From an uncultured Granulosicoccaceae bacterium (GTDB lineage Bacteria > Pseudomonadota > Gammaproteobacteria > Granulosicoccales > Granulosicoccaceae): a stretch of DNA of 64,000 nucleotides. A program made the position numbers and the translations under genes. The notes below the pieces were generated by a model. It worked only from the letters and a program-made list of their open reading frames with translations, had not been told where the DNA came from and did no database searches. Positions 17,465 through 28,391 of this stretch are shown in pieces. How positions within the stretch are numbered: position 1 is the first letter of the stretch; the number at the start of each line of letters is the position of its first letter. Where the stretch lies: the NCBI GenBank assembly GCA_937922945.1, contig CAKZUP010000062.1:1-64000 (forward strand), in the 5' to 3' direction.

Positions 17465-20044
17465 ATGTTCAGGTTTCTCATCAGAGATCTTATCGGTCAT
17501 CGAGGTTCCCGCTCGTTGCACCTGCTCGCTACCAGTTTATTTCTTGGTGTGCTACTGATTTCGGCGTGCACCGGTTTACTCGCATTGGTTCGCGATGGCA
17601 TTGCCAGCGAAGAGCGGCAATTATTCGGTGGCGACATTGAGCTTGAAGTACGTGAGCCGCTTAGCGAAGACGTACTCGAGTGGTTGGATGCTCGTGGCAC
17701 CGTTTCGCGCCTTATCGAATTTCGGACCATGCTTGGAACCAATGACGATGAATTCACTGTTATCGAATTACAAAGCGTCGATGAACATTATCCCTTGTAT
17801 GGCAACGTAAGCTTTGAACCAGCAATGACTCTGTTAGAAGCAACCGAGAATTTGGGCGCTGCTATCGACCCTGCCCTGGCGTTCGATCTAGGCCTCAACA
17901 TCGGAGACACGGTCACCGTTGGAAACACAACCGTGACTGTGCGAGCGATTGTTCAGGGTCAACCCGATCGATCATTCAGCGCCGATGTGAGCGGTCCGCC
18001 TGTACTCGTCTCAGAACAAACACTTGATGCAACCGGGCTAATAGTACCGACCAGTCGTGTGGAATACGAGTACCGGCTGCGGCTGGAAGGTCCTGAAACC
18101 AATCCAGAGAATGGTGTGTTTGGCGATACCTCAAATTTTCTGAATGACTGGCGTGAAGCATTCCCTACAAACCCTGCTGAAGTGAATACGGTCGAGCAGC
18201 GTAGCGATCGAGTGTCAGAACGACTAAACGAAGTGGCAGCAGTGTTGTTGTTGATCGCGGTAGCAACATTGTTGGTTGGTGGACTGGGTGTCGCCAATGG
18301 CGTAGCGGCCTGGATGCATTCACGACGTGCGGACCTTGCCACTTTATCGGCCATTGGCGCACGAGACCGGTGGCGTGGCACTATCATGACCATCGAAATA
18401 CTGATCGTATCGCTACTGAGCAGTTTGGTTGCAGCCCTTTTGGGTGCAGCAATCGCGTTTATGGTTTCGCGAAGCTTAAGCGGCGGGTTACCTGTGGCAA
18501 CATCACCTGCACTTCTTTTCTGGCCAACGCTTGTGTCTATGGCTTTCGGCACATTGGCAGCAATAGCCTTTGCCGCACCAAACCTTGCGCGTAGTTTATC
18601 CACCATACCCGCCAAACTGCTGCGCGGTGATACGGAATCAGATAGCCGATCGGCGTTATCAACGCGCGCAAAATTAGCCTGCACAGCGCTGGGAGTAGCA
18701 GCAGCACTGGCACTGATTGCACTGGTACCCGATAGAATTATTGGCATCGGTTTTGTTGTATCCATGGTCCTGCTTTATCTCGCTCTGTCAGGGCTTGTCA
18801 TGCTTATCCGGCGCATCGCTAGGCGTATCGTACAGTCCGGTGCGCTGGATAAACGTTTTGCCGCTCGTCGTGCATTGGCGGGTATGGATCAACCCGGTTC
18901 TCCGTTGCGCCCTCTACTACTATCGCTAGGCATTGCCACCACGTTGTTAGTGGCTGCAACGATCGTTATCGTGGCGATGTTACGCCTACTGGATAGCACA
19001 GTGCCCTCACGCGCACCCAGCCTTGCGTTTTACGATATCCAAAAACCAGACATTGAAGCCTTTCAAAAGACCGTTTTGAGCGCACCGGGGGTTACCGATG
19101 TGCAAACGGTACCGCTGGTATTAGGACGATTAAAACAAGTTAACGGCGAACCTTTGTCTGCACGGGAAGATGCCAGCGAGGCACTTGAAGCAAACGATGA
19201 ATATAAGCTGAGTTATCGCGCTGAACGCGTCGATAACGTGCGGGCAAGCTCCGGCGAACTTTGGTCCCGCGACTACCAGGGACCACCGCTGGTCGCCATG
19301 GAAGACCGTGAAGCAGGACAAATCGGTTTAAAGGTTGGCGACATATTAACGTTTTCCATATTGGGGCAATCTCTGGAGGCGGAACTCGTTGCGATTTACG
19401 CGCAAGGAAATTTTGAAACACGGTTCTGGTTTGAAAGCCTGTTCAGCCCGGGCGTATTGGATGAATTCATAACACGCTACGTCGGCATCGCTTTTCAGGA
19501 TGATGCAGCGTGGGATTCCATGGCATCGAAAAACAACACTGACATACCGTTAGACATTGCTGCGGCCAATGCTATATCAATTGAATTCCCGGCAGTAGTC
19601 ACCATTCGAACATCACGCGGCTTGGCCGCTGCCAAACGCATTCTTAATGCTGCTGCGTTAGCTGTGGCGCTGGTTGCATTTACCAGCTTGCTTGCAAGCT
19701 TACTCGTGCTTGCAAGCGTTGTTGCTGCAAATCGTCAACGACAGCTACAGGAAGCCGCGATTCTGCATGCCATTGGCAGTCGTCATCGTAGCTTGATGCA
19801 GGCATTGGGGATTGAGTATTTACTGCTAGGAACTGTGGTTGCCGTGTTTGCCAGTATTGTTGGTGGCGTTCTGGGTACGCTTGCAGCTGCGCTCTGGCTC
19901 GAACTACCGGTTGGGGCAGTAACCTTGCTAAGTGGTGCAGCGGTTGCCGTTGCCATCGCCGGCGTGTGTTTAACAGCCGGCGCGATATGGGTTGCGCGTT
20001 CTTTGTCGGTATCACCTGCTGCATTGTTGCGTGAAGTTGTGTAA
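17465..20044 (+). CDS. FtsX-like permease ABC exporter (YbbP-like)
   Basis: 859 aa with two FtsX-type permease domains, large extracytoplasmic region; 16 nt after the ATPase gene. Confidence 0.93.
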   Translation: MFRFLIRDLIGHRGSRSLHLLATSLFLGVLLISACTGLLALVRDGIASEERQLFGGDIELEVREPLSEDVLEWLDARGTVSRLIEFRTMLGTNDDEFTVIELQSVDEHYPLYGNVSFEPAMTLLEATENLGAAIDPALAFDLGLNIGDTVTVGNTTVTVRAIVQGQPDRSFSADVSGPPVLVSEQTLDATGLIVPTSRVEYEYRLRLEGPETNPENGVFGDTSNFLNDWREAFPTNPAEVNTVEQRSDRVSERLNEVAAVLLLIAVATLLVGGLGVANGVAAWMHSRRADLATLSAIGARDRWRGTIMTIEILIVSLLSSLVAALLGAAIAFMVSRSLSGGLPVATSPALLFWPTLVSMAFGTLAAIAFAAPNLARSLSTIPAKLLRGDTESDSRSALSTRAKLACTALGVAAALALIALVPDRIIGIGFVVSMVLLYLALSGLVMLIRRIARRIVQSGALDKRFAARRALAGMDQPGSPLRPLLLSLGIATTLLVAATIVIVAMLRLLDSTVPSRAPSLAFYDIQKPDIEAFQKTVLSAPGVTDVQTVPLVLGRLKQVNGEPLSAREDASEALEANDEYKLSYRAERVDNVRASSGELWSRDYQGPPLVAMEDREAGQIGLKVGDILTFSILGQSLEAELVAIYAQGNFETRFWFESLFSPGVLDEFITRYVGIAFQDDAAWDSMASKNNTDIPLDIAAANAISIEFPAVVTIRTSRGLAAAKRILNAAALAVALVAFTSLLASLLVLASVVAANRQRQLQEAAILHAIGSRHRSLMQALGIEYLLLGTVVAVFASIVGGVLGTLAAALWLELPVGAVTLLSGAAVAVAIAGVCLTAGAIWVARSLSVSPAALLREVV

Positions 20045-20086
20045 GTGCGAAGTTGTGTAAGTGCGAAGTTGCGTAAGTGCGAAGTT
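20039..20086. repeat. 16-bp tandem repeat, 3 copies
   Basis: (GTGTAAGTGCGAAGTT)x2 + GCGTAAGTGCGAAGTT, beginning at the stop codon of the FtsX-like gene. Confidence 0.9.
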
Positions 20087-20119
20087 GTTTACAAGCACGG
20101 TAAATTCGACGTGAACAGC

Positions 20120-21982
20120 TTATTGAATATCATGCTGTTCAATACCGATAAAGCCACCTGATTGCCTTTGCCAAAACGTTGCGTACAGCCCTTTGAGTTC
20201 CAAAAGCTGTTCATGCGTGCCTTCTTCTACAATTGTGCCTTCTTCAAGAACAACGATACGATCCATACTGGCGATAGTTGACAACCTATGTGCGATGGCG
20301 ATAACCGTTTTGTTATTCATCACGTCATTGAGCGATGATTGAATCTCTGCTTCAACTTCACTGTCGAGCGCGCTGGTTGCTTCGTCTAAAATCAGAATAG
20401 GCGCACTTTTTAGAATGGCACGTGCCAGAGCGACACGCTGGCGTTGTCCGCCTGAGAGTTTGATACCGCGCTCCCCGACATGAGCATCATAGCCAATGCG
20501 GTCGTGTGAATCTTTTAGCTGCGAAATAAATTCATGCGCACAGGCTTTACGTGCAGCCGCTTCTATTTGCTGCTGACTAACATCGGCTCTACCCAACGCA
20601 ATGTTATCTCTCACCGATCGATTTAATAGCGCGGCTTGCTGACTCACCATACCAATGGATGAGCGTAAGCTGTCTTGATCAACATTGCGAATGTTCTGTC
20701 CATCAATACAGATACTGCCTTGTTCAGTCTCGTGAAACCGCAGAATAAGATTCACAAGCGTAGACTTACCCGCGCCAGAGCGACCAATCAAGCCGACTTT
20801 CTCACCAGGCTTTACTGTTAGTGATACGCCAGCAAGACCACCTTTATCCATTCCATAATGATGTTGAACACCTTTAATGGCAATCTCCCCTTCGGTGATG
20901 CTTAGTTTCGGGGCACCTTCAGTAATGGGTATAGCCAGAGGCTGGGCTATGGTTTTCAGTGCTTCTCGCAAACTACCTACCCGTAAAAATATCCACCACA
21001 CCGAATCGAACACCCACTCAGCCATGGTTGTGATGCGCAGGCTAAGAGCAATGGTGGCGCCGACCAGACCAATAGACGCCAAGCCCTGCGACCAAAGCCA
21101 AAGACCGTAGCCAACGAAACCAACCATCATGATACCTTCAAGCAATGTAAGGATGGTTCGAAGCGAGACACCAATTTGGCGAGTGAAGAACAGCGCCTGG
21201 CGAGTATTTTCCAACGCTAGCTGATGATCATTAACCATCGATTCTTGGGTGGAGAACAGTTTCAACGTATCGATATTCGAAAAACTGTCGACCACCACAC
21301 CTGTTAATGCCGACTTTGTACTTTGAAAGGCTTGCTGCGCTTTTACCATCCTTGGAATAAACAACGTCATCACGCCGATATAAAGTATTAACCAGGCAAA
21401 AAGTGGAAACGCCAGTCTGGGATCTGTATTGGACATCAGCACCACGATACCAACCATATAAACCAATCCAAACGCCATCGCGTTTAGCCATTGATAAAAT
21501 ATATCTGCCACGTGGTTGCCAATATCAACCAAGCGAATCGCAGTGCGACCGGTGAAGTCTTCCTGAAACCAACCGACAGATTGCTTGGCCAAATGATCGT
21601 GCGCACGCCAGCGCACCAGGGTCGCAACGTTGCAATTTAGCCCGATATCATTAACAGCATGACGTAGCAACTGAGACACTGGCCTGAGCAACAGTAAAAC
21701 CAGAGCAGCTATGATTAATTCGATTCCATGCGTTTCAAGTATGTCAGCACCTTTTGTCACAGCCAACGTATCGATTAACTCTCCCGCATAACTGATTAAC
21801 CAGACTTCAATGCTGGCTGCCACCACTGTTACACATAGGCTAAGAACTAACGCCTTTTTAACCGGTTTTACGAGTGATTTAAGATACGGCCAAGCAGTGG
21901 CTTCGGGGGCTTTTGCGGTTGACGAGTAAGGCTGAACCAAGTGCAATATTGCGCTCGTGAATCGAACATAGACTTTTAGCAT
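20120..21982 (-). CDS. ABC transporter ATP-binding/permease protein (MsbA/MdlB-like exporter)
   Basis: Six-TM domain then Walker A GRSGAGKST, LSGGQRQRVALARAI, ILILDEATSALD. Confidence 0.94.
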   Translation of the reverse strand: MLKVYVRFTSAILHLVQPYSSTAKAPEATAWPYLKSLVKPVKKALVLSLCVTVVAASIEVWLISYAGELIDTLAVTKGADILETHGIELIIAALVLLLLRPVSQLLRHAVNDIGLNCNVATLVRWRAHDHLAKQSVGWFQEDFTGRTAIRLVDIGNHVADIFYQWLNAMAFGLVYMVGIVVLMSNTDPRLAFPLFAWLILYIGVMTLFIPRMVKAQQAFQSTKSALTGVVVDSFSNIDTLKLFSTQESMVNDHQLALENTRQALFFTRQIGVSLRTILTLLEGIMMVGFVGYGLWLWSQGLASIGLVGATIALSLRITTMAEWVFDSVWWIFLRVGSLREALKTIAQPLAIPITEGAPKLSITEGEIAIKGVQHHYGMDKGGLAGVSLTVKPGEKVGLIGRSGAGKSTLVNLILRFHETEQGSICIDGQNIRNVDQDSLRSSIGMVSQQAALLNRSVRDNIALGRADVSQQQIEAAARKACAHEFISQLKDSHDRIGYDAHVGERGIKLSGGQRQRVALARAILKSAPILILDEATSALDSEVEAEIQSSLNDVMNNKTVIAIAHRLSTIASMDRIVVLEEGTIVEEGTHEQLLELKGLYATFWQRQSGGFIGIEQHDIQ

Positions 21983-22128
21983 TTAACCAATGATCTCCTT
22001 ATGAATATCAAGCCACGTTTGATGCAGGCCTACTCGGAGCGGCACCATTTTACGTAGGCGTTGCGCGTTAACAACGCTCTCACTGCGTTTTTTCAGTAGC
22101 ATCTTGCCTGGTAGCCCATGAGTCAGCA

Positions 22129-22581
22129 TCATGCATCGGGTGGTATCACTCCTTTGGTGAACGTAAAGCACCCATAAAACCGACGTTCACCAGTTGCAAT
22201 GACTGCATAGGCTTCCTTTGCCCGATCATAAAACGCAAACCGCTCAACCGACACCATTGGCCATGCTTTCCCCTCCGCCGCATCAATGGCTTGTTGAACT
22301 TCCGTTTGAACCGGCGGTATTTCATTGGGAGACCCGACAATTTCCATTCGCTGCGCGGCATCGTCTATAAAGGTGTCCAGCGGCATGACAGATAAAATCG
22401 CTTCTGTGGCACGCGCAGCTGATACAGAGTCGATACGCAACAGCTTACCCAGCCGAGTTTGGCGAGCAACAGAATCAGCCGGAAAATTGGTATCACAAAT
22501 AACCAGATGGTCTCCGTGCCCCATGGCACGTAAGGCGAAAAGTACATCAGCATTGAGTAGCGGGTCTATATTCTTAAGCAT
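22129..22581 (-). CDS. RbsD/FucU-family sugar mutarotase (L-fucose mutarotase-like)
   Basis: MLKNIDPLLNADVLFALRAMGHGDHLVICDTNFPA...RFAFYDRAKEAYAVIATGERRFYGCFTFTKGVI; ATG at 22581. Confidence 0.92.
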   Translation of the reverse strand: MLKNIDPLLNADVLFALRAMGHGDHLVICDTNFPADSVARQTRLGKLLRIDSVSAARATEAILSVMPLDTFIDDAAQRMEIVGSPNEIPPVQTEVQQAIDAAEGKAWPMVSVERFAFYDRAKEAYAVIATGERRFYGCFTFTKGVIPPDA

Positions 22582-23051
22582 CTGTATTCCTTGTTCGTTA
22601 TTGAAGGGGGCAATATTAGTCAGGGCAAGGCGACTACATATCAGCAGAAAATGGACACAACTGTCAACGTCCACCGGTACGCACCGGCTTGATGATGTAC
22701 AACGAAGTCCCAACCCGCAGCGAACTAAAGCATGGATACACCCCAGCTAGGGCAAAAAACCGATCACTTTTATAGCACCACGCCTAAACGATAAGGTTTA
22801 ACTCATACCCAACGCCGACCTTCACTATAACCACATCGCTTAACCAGTTTACGCTCAACAAAAGGATTCATTCACTGGTGGACGCGCTATTGCAACCCTG
22901 TGCCACTTAACCCCTAAATGCTATGGAATAATTCGCGATTGCGCGGCTAAATTGTGGGCTTGACATAGCGATTATTTTGTAGAAAATTGCATTCACATAC
23001 GCCAGCACCATGCCGGCAAAGACCGAAACAGCAGCACTGTGAGGAAACACC

Positions 23052-23306
23052 ATGGGGCGCAGACACAAAGACCACGATGACCTAGAAGACGACTACATGG
23101 ATTTTGATGAATTTGACGATATGGATATTGATGCTGACATCACCGGTGAGGCGATGGATAGATTAATTGATCATCAATCATCCACTGCTAATCGAACACG
23201 CAACAGAATAAAAAAGAGAAGAAAAACAACACCATCATCTCTTGCAAAAGACAGTGATGATTGGCAAGACCCGGAAGACGATATTATGTTCGGGTTCGAA
23301 GACTAA
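23052..23306 (+). CDS. small highly acidic hypothetical protein
   Basis: 84 aa, DDLEDDYMDFDEFDDMDIDAD... with basic RIKKRRK centre; GAGGAAAC-type RBS upstream. Confidence 0.6.
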   Translation: MGRRHKDHDDLEDDYMDFDEFDDMDIDADITGEAMDRLIDHQSSTANRTRNRIKKRRKTTPSSLAKDSDDWQDPEDDIMFGFED

Positions 23307-23415
23307 CCGCGCACCCAAACACCATGCGCCCACGGTTAGCACCGGCTATCGTAAGAAACGGTTCAGTTGTGTAACATCAGGCAACGCAGCTAACCATGAT
23401 GACCGCACTTTTTAA

Positions 23416-24786
23416 ATGAAACATCACCACTGTGATATCGCTATTATAGGTGCGGGCATTGTCGGCATTGCAACCGCCTACTATTTGAAGACGATCGCGC
23501 CTGATACAGCCGTCATTCTGATCGATTCGAGCGACCCTATGGCGCTCACTTCGGCACAATCGGGTGAAAATTATCGCAACTGGTGGCCGCACCCCATAAT
23601 GACTGCGTTTACCGATCGAAGCATTGGTTTAATGGAAGAACTCGCACTTGAAACGGATAACCGTATTAACATGAACCGGCGTGGCTATGTTCTGGCCACA
23701 CGCACTGATCAGACTGATACGCTTTTAGAAGAATTAGCGTTTGGGTATTCCCAGTCCAACAGTAGCGACATTCGAATACACAACGGCCCATCCGCTCTCT
23801 CCTATCGACCGCCCGACTCGCCCAATTGGGAAACGGCACCAACGGGTGTCGATGTTATCGAAGATAGCGCATTAATAAGGAAAACCTTCCCATCATACGA
23901 TAAACACATAGAGACGGTGATTCATATACGCCGAGCGGGTGCAATCAGTTCTCAGCAAATGGGTCAGTATATGCTGCAACAATTTAAACACGCAGGAGGA
24001 CTATGGCTAAACGCTGAAGTGAGTGGCATCGAAAAACAGAATGGATTTACACTGACTACCACTGAAGGCAAGCTTGAGATACATGCGCAAAGTATGGTGA
24101 ACGCTGCTGGGCCGTTTATTCAAAAAATCGCGCAAATGCTATCCATTACACTGCCGGTTGAGAACATTCTACAACAAAAGATTGCCTTCAAAGATACCGC
24201 TCGCACGATACCTCGCAACATGCCTTTCTCCATTGACCTCGACGCACAAACAATAGATTGGAATGAAGACGAACGGCAGCTCCTACTCGAAAGTGCTGAC
24301 CACATATGGTTAACGCACACCCTGCCCGGATCCATCCATTGTCGACCGGAAGGTGGAGATAATGGCAGTTGGCTGAAGCTTGGCTGGGCGTTTAATAACA
24401 CGCCAACCAGCGGCAGCCGAACTCCTGCACTGATGGATTCTTTTCCTGAAATCGTATTGCGCGCTGCGGCACGACTGAATCCATCATTAAAGCACTACTA
24501 CACTACCATGCCTGCTTCTATGCATCATTATGGTGGCTTCTATACATTGACAGAAGAAAATTGGCCACTCATTGGGTTAATGGATCCCCATCTAGAGGGT
24601 GCGTACGTCGTAGGCGCAATGTCCGGTTTTGGCACCATGGCGGCCTGTGCAGCGGGCGAACTTTGCGCAGCACTAGTGATGAATCTTCCTACTCCGTATT
24701 ATGCAAAAGCACTCTCACCCCAGCGCTATCAAGACAACGCAATTATGGCCGATATTCAAGCACTCTCAGATCGAGGTATTCTTTGA
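23416..24786 (+). CDS. FAD-dependent oxidoreductase (DAO family)
   Basis: DIAIIGAGIVGIATAYYL FAD-binding motif; GAYVVGAMSGFGTMAACAAGE near C-terminus. Confidence 0.92.
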   Translation: MKHHHCDIAIIGAGIVGIATAYYLKTIAPDTAVILIDSSDPMALTSAQSGENYRNWWPHPIMTAFTDRSIGLMEELALETDNRINMNRRGYVLATRTDQTDTLLEELAFGYSQSNSSDIRIHNGPSALSYRPPDSPNWETAPTGVDVIEDSALIRKTFPSYDKHIETVIHIRRAGAISSQQMGQYMLQQFKHAGGLWLNAEVSGIEKQNGFTLTTTEGKLEIHAQSMVNAAGPFIQKIAQMLSITLPVENILQQKIAFKDTARTIPRNMPFSIDLDAQTIDWNEDERQLLLESADHIWLTHTLPGSIHCRPEGGDNGSWLKLGWAFNNTPTSGSRTPALMDSFPEIVLRAAARLNPSLKHYYTTMPASMHHYGGFYTLTEENWPLIGLMDPHLEGAYVVGAMSGFGTMAACAAGELCAALVMNLPTPYYAKALSPQRYQDNAIMADIQALSDRGIL

Positions 24787-24966
24787 GTCGATACCCCTGC
24801 ACGTTATTATTATCAATTAGATAGACACCATCCTTATCTTGTAATCACAGCGTATCGACGAAAAAACAGGTGCAATTGTTACCAACTTTCAATAACATGA
24901 ACGCACGGGCAACTCACAACAATAAAACCGTTTTTAAACCACGTTCAACGAGGAGAGATAACTAGC

Positions 24967-26016
24967 ATGAGTAAAATTACACACCGGGTTATTCCCACTA
25001 TCGCTGCCGGATGCTTTGCAGCTCTAACCTTCGCGTCAACGTCTGCCGTTGCTGCAAACGGCGATACTCTGAAAGCGGTTCAAGACCGAGGTAGCCTGCT
25101 TTGTTCAGGTCACAACGGAAGTTTCCCACCGTTTGTTCAGGTTACCGATGATAACAAATGGAGCGGCTACGACATTGATTACTGCCGAGCTCTGGCAACC
25201 GCTGTTCTTGGCTCAGATGAAAAACTTAAAGTCGTCCCTATCAGTTGGGCACAACGTTTTCCATCTTTGCAGTCTGGCGATATCGATGTTGTTATTAAGG
25301 CAACCGGCTGGACAATGGGTCGAGATACTGAATTGGGTATTCAGTTTTCAGTGCCCTATTTTGTCGGTGCGACCAATGTCATGATGCCCAAAGAACTAGG
25401 CAGCACATCCCCGGAAACACTTGAAGGTGGCTCCTTGTGTGCAAACGCCGGTACATCGACAGAACGGCTTGCAGCAAACTTTTTCAAAAGCCGCGGTATC
25501 GAAATTGAAATGATCACGTTTGAAAAAAGCGAAGAAACACGCGATGCCTACTTTGCAGGTCGTTGCGATAGCCTCGTTGGTTGGGGACCAAACCTGGCCG
25601 TTACTCGACAAAGCGCCGAAAACCCTGACGATCATGCCATGATGGATGTCGCACTGGCACTCGAGCCAGAATCAGCGGCTATGCGTCAAGGCGACGACAA
25701 TTGGGTTGATATTGTTAACTGGATGTTTGCCGCAACCTGGATAGCAGAGGCTAATGGTATAACCTCGGCCAATGTAGACGAGCATAAAGCCAACCCTGCC
25801 GATAGCACCGTTGAAAAACTGTTGGGCGTTACGCCAGGCATAGGTGAACGGCTGGGTCTGAGTGACGATTGGGCATACAACGTCATTAAGCAGGTTGGAA
25901 ATTCTGCTGAGATTTTTGATCGAAACATCGGTGCTGAATCTGTCTACAAGCTCGACAGAGGCTTAAACGCACTCTGGAGCGATGGTGGTGTAATCGTTCC
26001 TATGATTCTTGACTAA
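24967..26016 (+). CDS. amino acid ABC transporter substrate-binding protein (AapJ-like)
   Basis: Signal peptide; LKAVQDRGSLLCSGHNGSFPPF, GYDIDYCRALATAVLG; followed by Aap-type permeases. Confidence 0.92.
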   Translation: MSKITHRVIPTIAAGCFAALTFASTSAVAANGDTLKAVQDRGSLLCSGHNGSFPPFVQVTDDNKWSGYDIDYCRALATAVLGSDEKLKVVPISWAQRFPSLQSGDIDVVIKATGWTMGRDTELGIQFSVPYFVGATNVMMPKELGSTSPETLEGGSLCANAGTSTERLAANFFKSRGIEIEMITFEKSEETRDAYFAGRCDSLVGWGPNLAVTRQSAENPDDHAMMDVALALEPESAAMRQGDDNWVDIVNWMFAATWIAEANGITSANVDEHKANPADSTVEKLLGVTPGIGERLGLSDDWAYNVIKQVGNSAEIFDRNIGAESVYKLDRGLNALWSDGGVIVPMILD

Positions 26017-26053
26017 TTAATCTTTTCATAGCGCACAAAACGTGCGTAATTAC

Positions 26054-26083
26054 CTGTCCGGCCCGCCACGTGAGGCCGGACAG
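26054..26083. terminator. intercistronic hairpin between SBP and permease genes
   Basis: CTGTCCGGCC-N10-GGCCGGACAG, perfect 10-bp arms. Confidence 0.7.
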
Positions 26084-26149
26084 CGTTTCATAGCAGATAG
26101 TTTCATCTGACTCAATCACGGCAATATAAACGAGCTTCACAATCGATTT

Positions 26150-27307
26150 ATGGGTAGCGTTCTCGGTAGTCGAAAATTTCGGGAGATCTTTTTTCAGGCA
26201 TTAGTCCTGTCTATAGTGGCTGCACTGCTTATCGCGATGGTGATGAACACCCGAGCGTCGCTTGAAGCACAGAGCCTGACAACAGGCTTCGGGTTTCTCG
26301 AGCGCTCAACTGGTTGGGATTTTTCGTTTTCGGTCTTACCGTATTCAATAAGTGACTCCTACAGCAAGACGATTCTTATTGGGTTTCTCAACACCCTGCT
26401 TCTTGGTTTTCTCGGCATCTCATTGGCAACGATTATCGGTATTGCGATAGGGCTGATAAGAACATCCAAAAATACTTTGTTTGCCATGTTAGGTACTGTT
26501 TACGTAGAAATTTTTCGGAACGTGCCGCTGATACTTCAAGCTATTTTCTGGTATTCAATTGTTTCGCATTTGCCAAAACCGCGTCAGGCCTACTCGATCG
26601 GAGACGCTGTATTTCTCAGTGGACGAGGACTCTATTTCCCGGTGTTCAACATCGCAATCTGGTCAGTCGCAATCATGATGTTACTTGTCGTGGCGTGGTT
26701 GTTTTTTCTACCATGGCTACGCGAAAGGCTGAATCACTCACACTCGTATCATTTAATAAAGCGCAGCGGCTGGCTATTGCTGCCTGTGATATTACTGGCT
26801 ATTGCGTACTTCGCCAGGGTACCAGATACGCCGTTGCTCAATATGCCAGCACTCAAAGGCTTGAATTTCAAAGGTGGAATGCGTATGCCACCAGAGCTAT
26901 CGGCATTGGTTATCGCCATTGCTCTTTATGGCGGCGCGTACATCGGAGAGGTGGTTCGAGCAGGCTTGATGTCGGTTCCCAAGGGGCAAATTGAGGCAGG
27001 TTTTGTTAACGGGCTAAAACCCTTTCATATTTTTTCACGTATCCGTTTACCGTTGGCCATTAGAGCAGTATTGCCGTCACTAACCAATCAGTACGTACAA
27101 CTAATGAAAGCCACAACCATTGGCATTGTGATTGGCTTTTCCGATCTGTTTATGATTATTTCAACGTCAATAAACCAGAGCGGACAAACTCTGGAACTTC
27201 TCGCCATACTGATGATTGGTTTTTTAATCATCAACCTGAGTATTGCGTTCGTTATGAACACGATAAACAAAAAAATTGCCATCAAAGGCTATGAGGTGAA
27301 AAGCTAG
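26150..27307 (+). CDS. amino acid ABC transporter permease (AapQ-like)
   Basis: Typical long AapQ architecture; GEVVRAGLMSVPKGQIEAGFVNGL EAA loop-like motif. Confidence 0.92.
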   Translation: MGSVLGSRKFREIFFQALVLSIVAALLIAMVMNTRASLEAQSLTTGFGFLERSTGWDFSFSVLPYSISDSYSKTILIGFLNTLLLGFLGISLATIIGIAIGLIRTSKNTLFAMLGTVYVEIFRNVPLILQAIFWYSIVSHLPKPRQAYSIGDAVFLSGRGLYFPVFNIAIWSVAIMMLLVVAWLFFLPWLRERLNHSHSYHLIKRSGWLLLPVILLAIAYFARVPDTPLLNMPALKGLNFKGGMRMPPELSALVIAIALYGGAYIGEVVRAGLMSVPKGQIEAGFVNGLKPFHIFSRIRLPLAIRAVLPSLTNQYVQLMKATTIGIVIGFSDLFMIISTSINQSGQTLELLAILMIGFLIINLSIAFVMNTINKKIAIKGYEVKS

Positions 27308-27311
27308 TCTC

Positions 27312-28391
27312 ATGGCAAATACCCCTACAACGCTGCCCCCAACGATACCGCTTACGCACACCATAAAACAAAATCTTTTTTCATCACCATTTAATACATT
27401 GGTCACATTGTTGACTGCGGCGTTCTTCATTACCATTACATACAAGTTTGTTGACTGGGCATTCATATCCAGTATTTGGAGCACCGAAGACGAACCACTG
27501 TGCAAAGAAGCGACTGGCGCATGTTGGTCTGTAATTGATGCAAGACACCGCATTATATTCTTTGGCTTGTTTCCCTACGAGGAGCACTGGCGATCAACGC
27601 TTGCCTGTGTTGTGATGATCGCAACTATTATCGCCTCCTGTGTTCCGTGGTTCTGGAGCACCGCCAAACTCAGCACCTTGTGGCTGCTTGGCTTTTGTAC
27701 ATTTTATATATTGATGCACGGTGGCTTGTTTGGTTTAAGCGTTATTACACCCGAGCGTTGGGGGGGGCTGGCACTCACAATATTTATATTTGCAGCAGTA
27801 TCAATAATCGGGATGCCACTTTCAATTGTGTTGGCGCTTGGGCGACGATCAAAATTACCGGTTATAGCCCGCTTGTTTGGTCTGTTTATTGATTTTTTCC
27901 GATCTCTGCCGCTCTTAACGATATTGTTTACTGCCGCAGTCATAACACCTTTTTTACTACCTGGATGGCTACAAGGAGACAAGCTCTACCGGGTTATTGC
28001 AGGCTTTGCCATATTTTTCGCGTGCTATCAGGCTGAAAATATCCGGGCCGGTTTACAGGCTATTCCACCGGGTCAGGACGAGGCGGGCCTTACGCTGGGT
28101 TTAAGCTATATGCAGCGCGTAACACGGATTCAATTACCGCAAGCGTTTCGTAATTCCCTTCCAGCGATCGTTAATCAGTTTGTTATAACCTTCAAAGAAA
28201 CCTCGATAGTGACGATTGTGGGGTTTTTCGAAATACTGGCCTCTGGCTCTGCTGCTTTCGGTACCGGAAAATGGACGGTGTATTACATCGAAGTCTATGT
28301 GTTTATCGCTGCCATTTATTTTATATTCGTATTTTCGTTATCAAGATACGGCGCATACCTTGAGAGAAAACTGAGAGTAGGACATGGTTGA
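27312..28391 (+). CDS. amino acid ABC transporter permease (AapM-like)
   Basis: [49 protein letters not shown]. Confidence 0.92.
   Translation: MANTPTTLPPTIPLTHTIKQNLFSSPFNTLVTLLTAAFFITITYKFVDWAFISSIWSTEDEPLCKEATGACWSVIDARHRIIFFGLFPYEEHWRSTLACVVMIATIIASCVPWFWSTAKLSTLWLLGFCTFYILMHGGLFGLSVITPERWGGLALTIFIFAAVSIIGMPLSIVLALGRRSKLPVIARLFGLFIDFFRSLPLLTILFTAAVITPFLLPGWLQGDKLYRVIAGFAIFFACYQAENIRAGLQAIPPGQDEAGLTLGLSYMQRVTRIQLPQAFRNSLPAIVNQFVITFKETSIVTIVGFFEILASGSAAFGTGKWTVYYIEVYVFIAAIYFIFVFSLSRYGAYLERKLRVGHG

Noticed and set aside
17959-18765. 268-aa minus-strand ORF antisense to the FtsX-like permease gene
   Set aside because: Low-complexity Ser/Ala-rich translation typical of antisense of a GC-rich coding strand; the sense frame has clear FtsX features
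21983-22171. 62-aa minus-strand ORF between FucU and the ABC exporter
   Set aside because: Overlaps the FucU 3' end, no recognisable family; could be a fragment but cannot be supported
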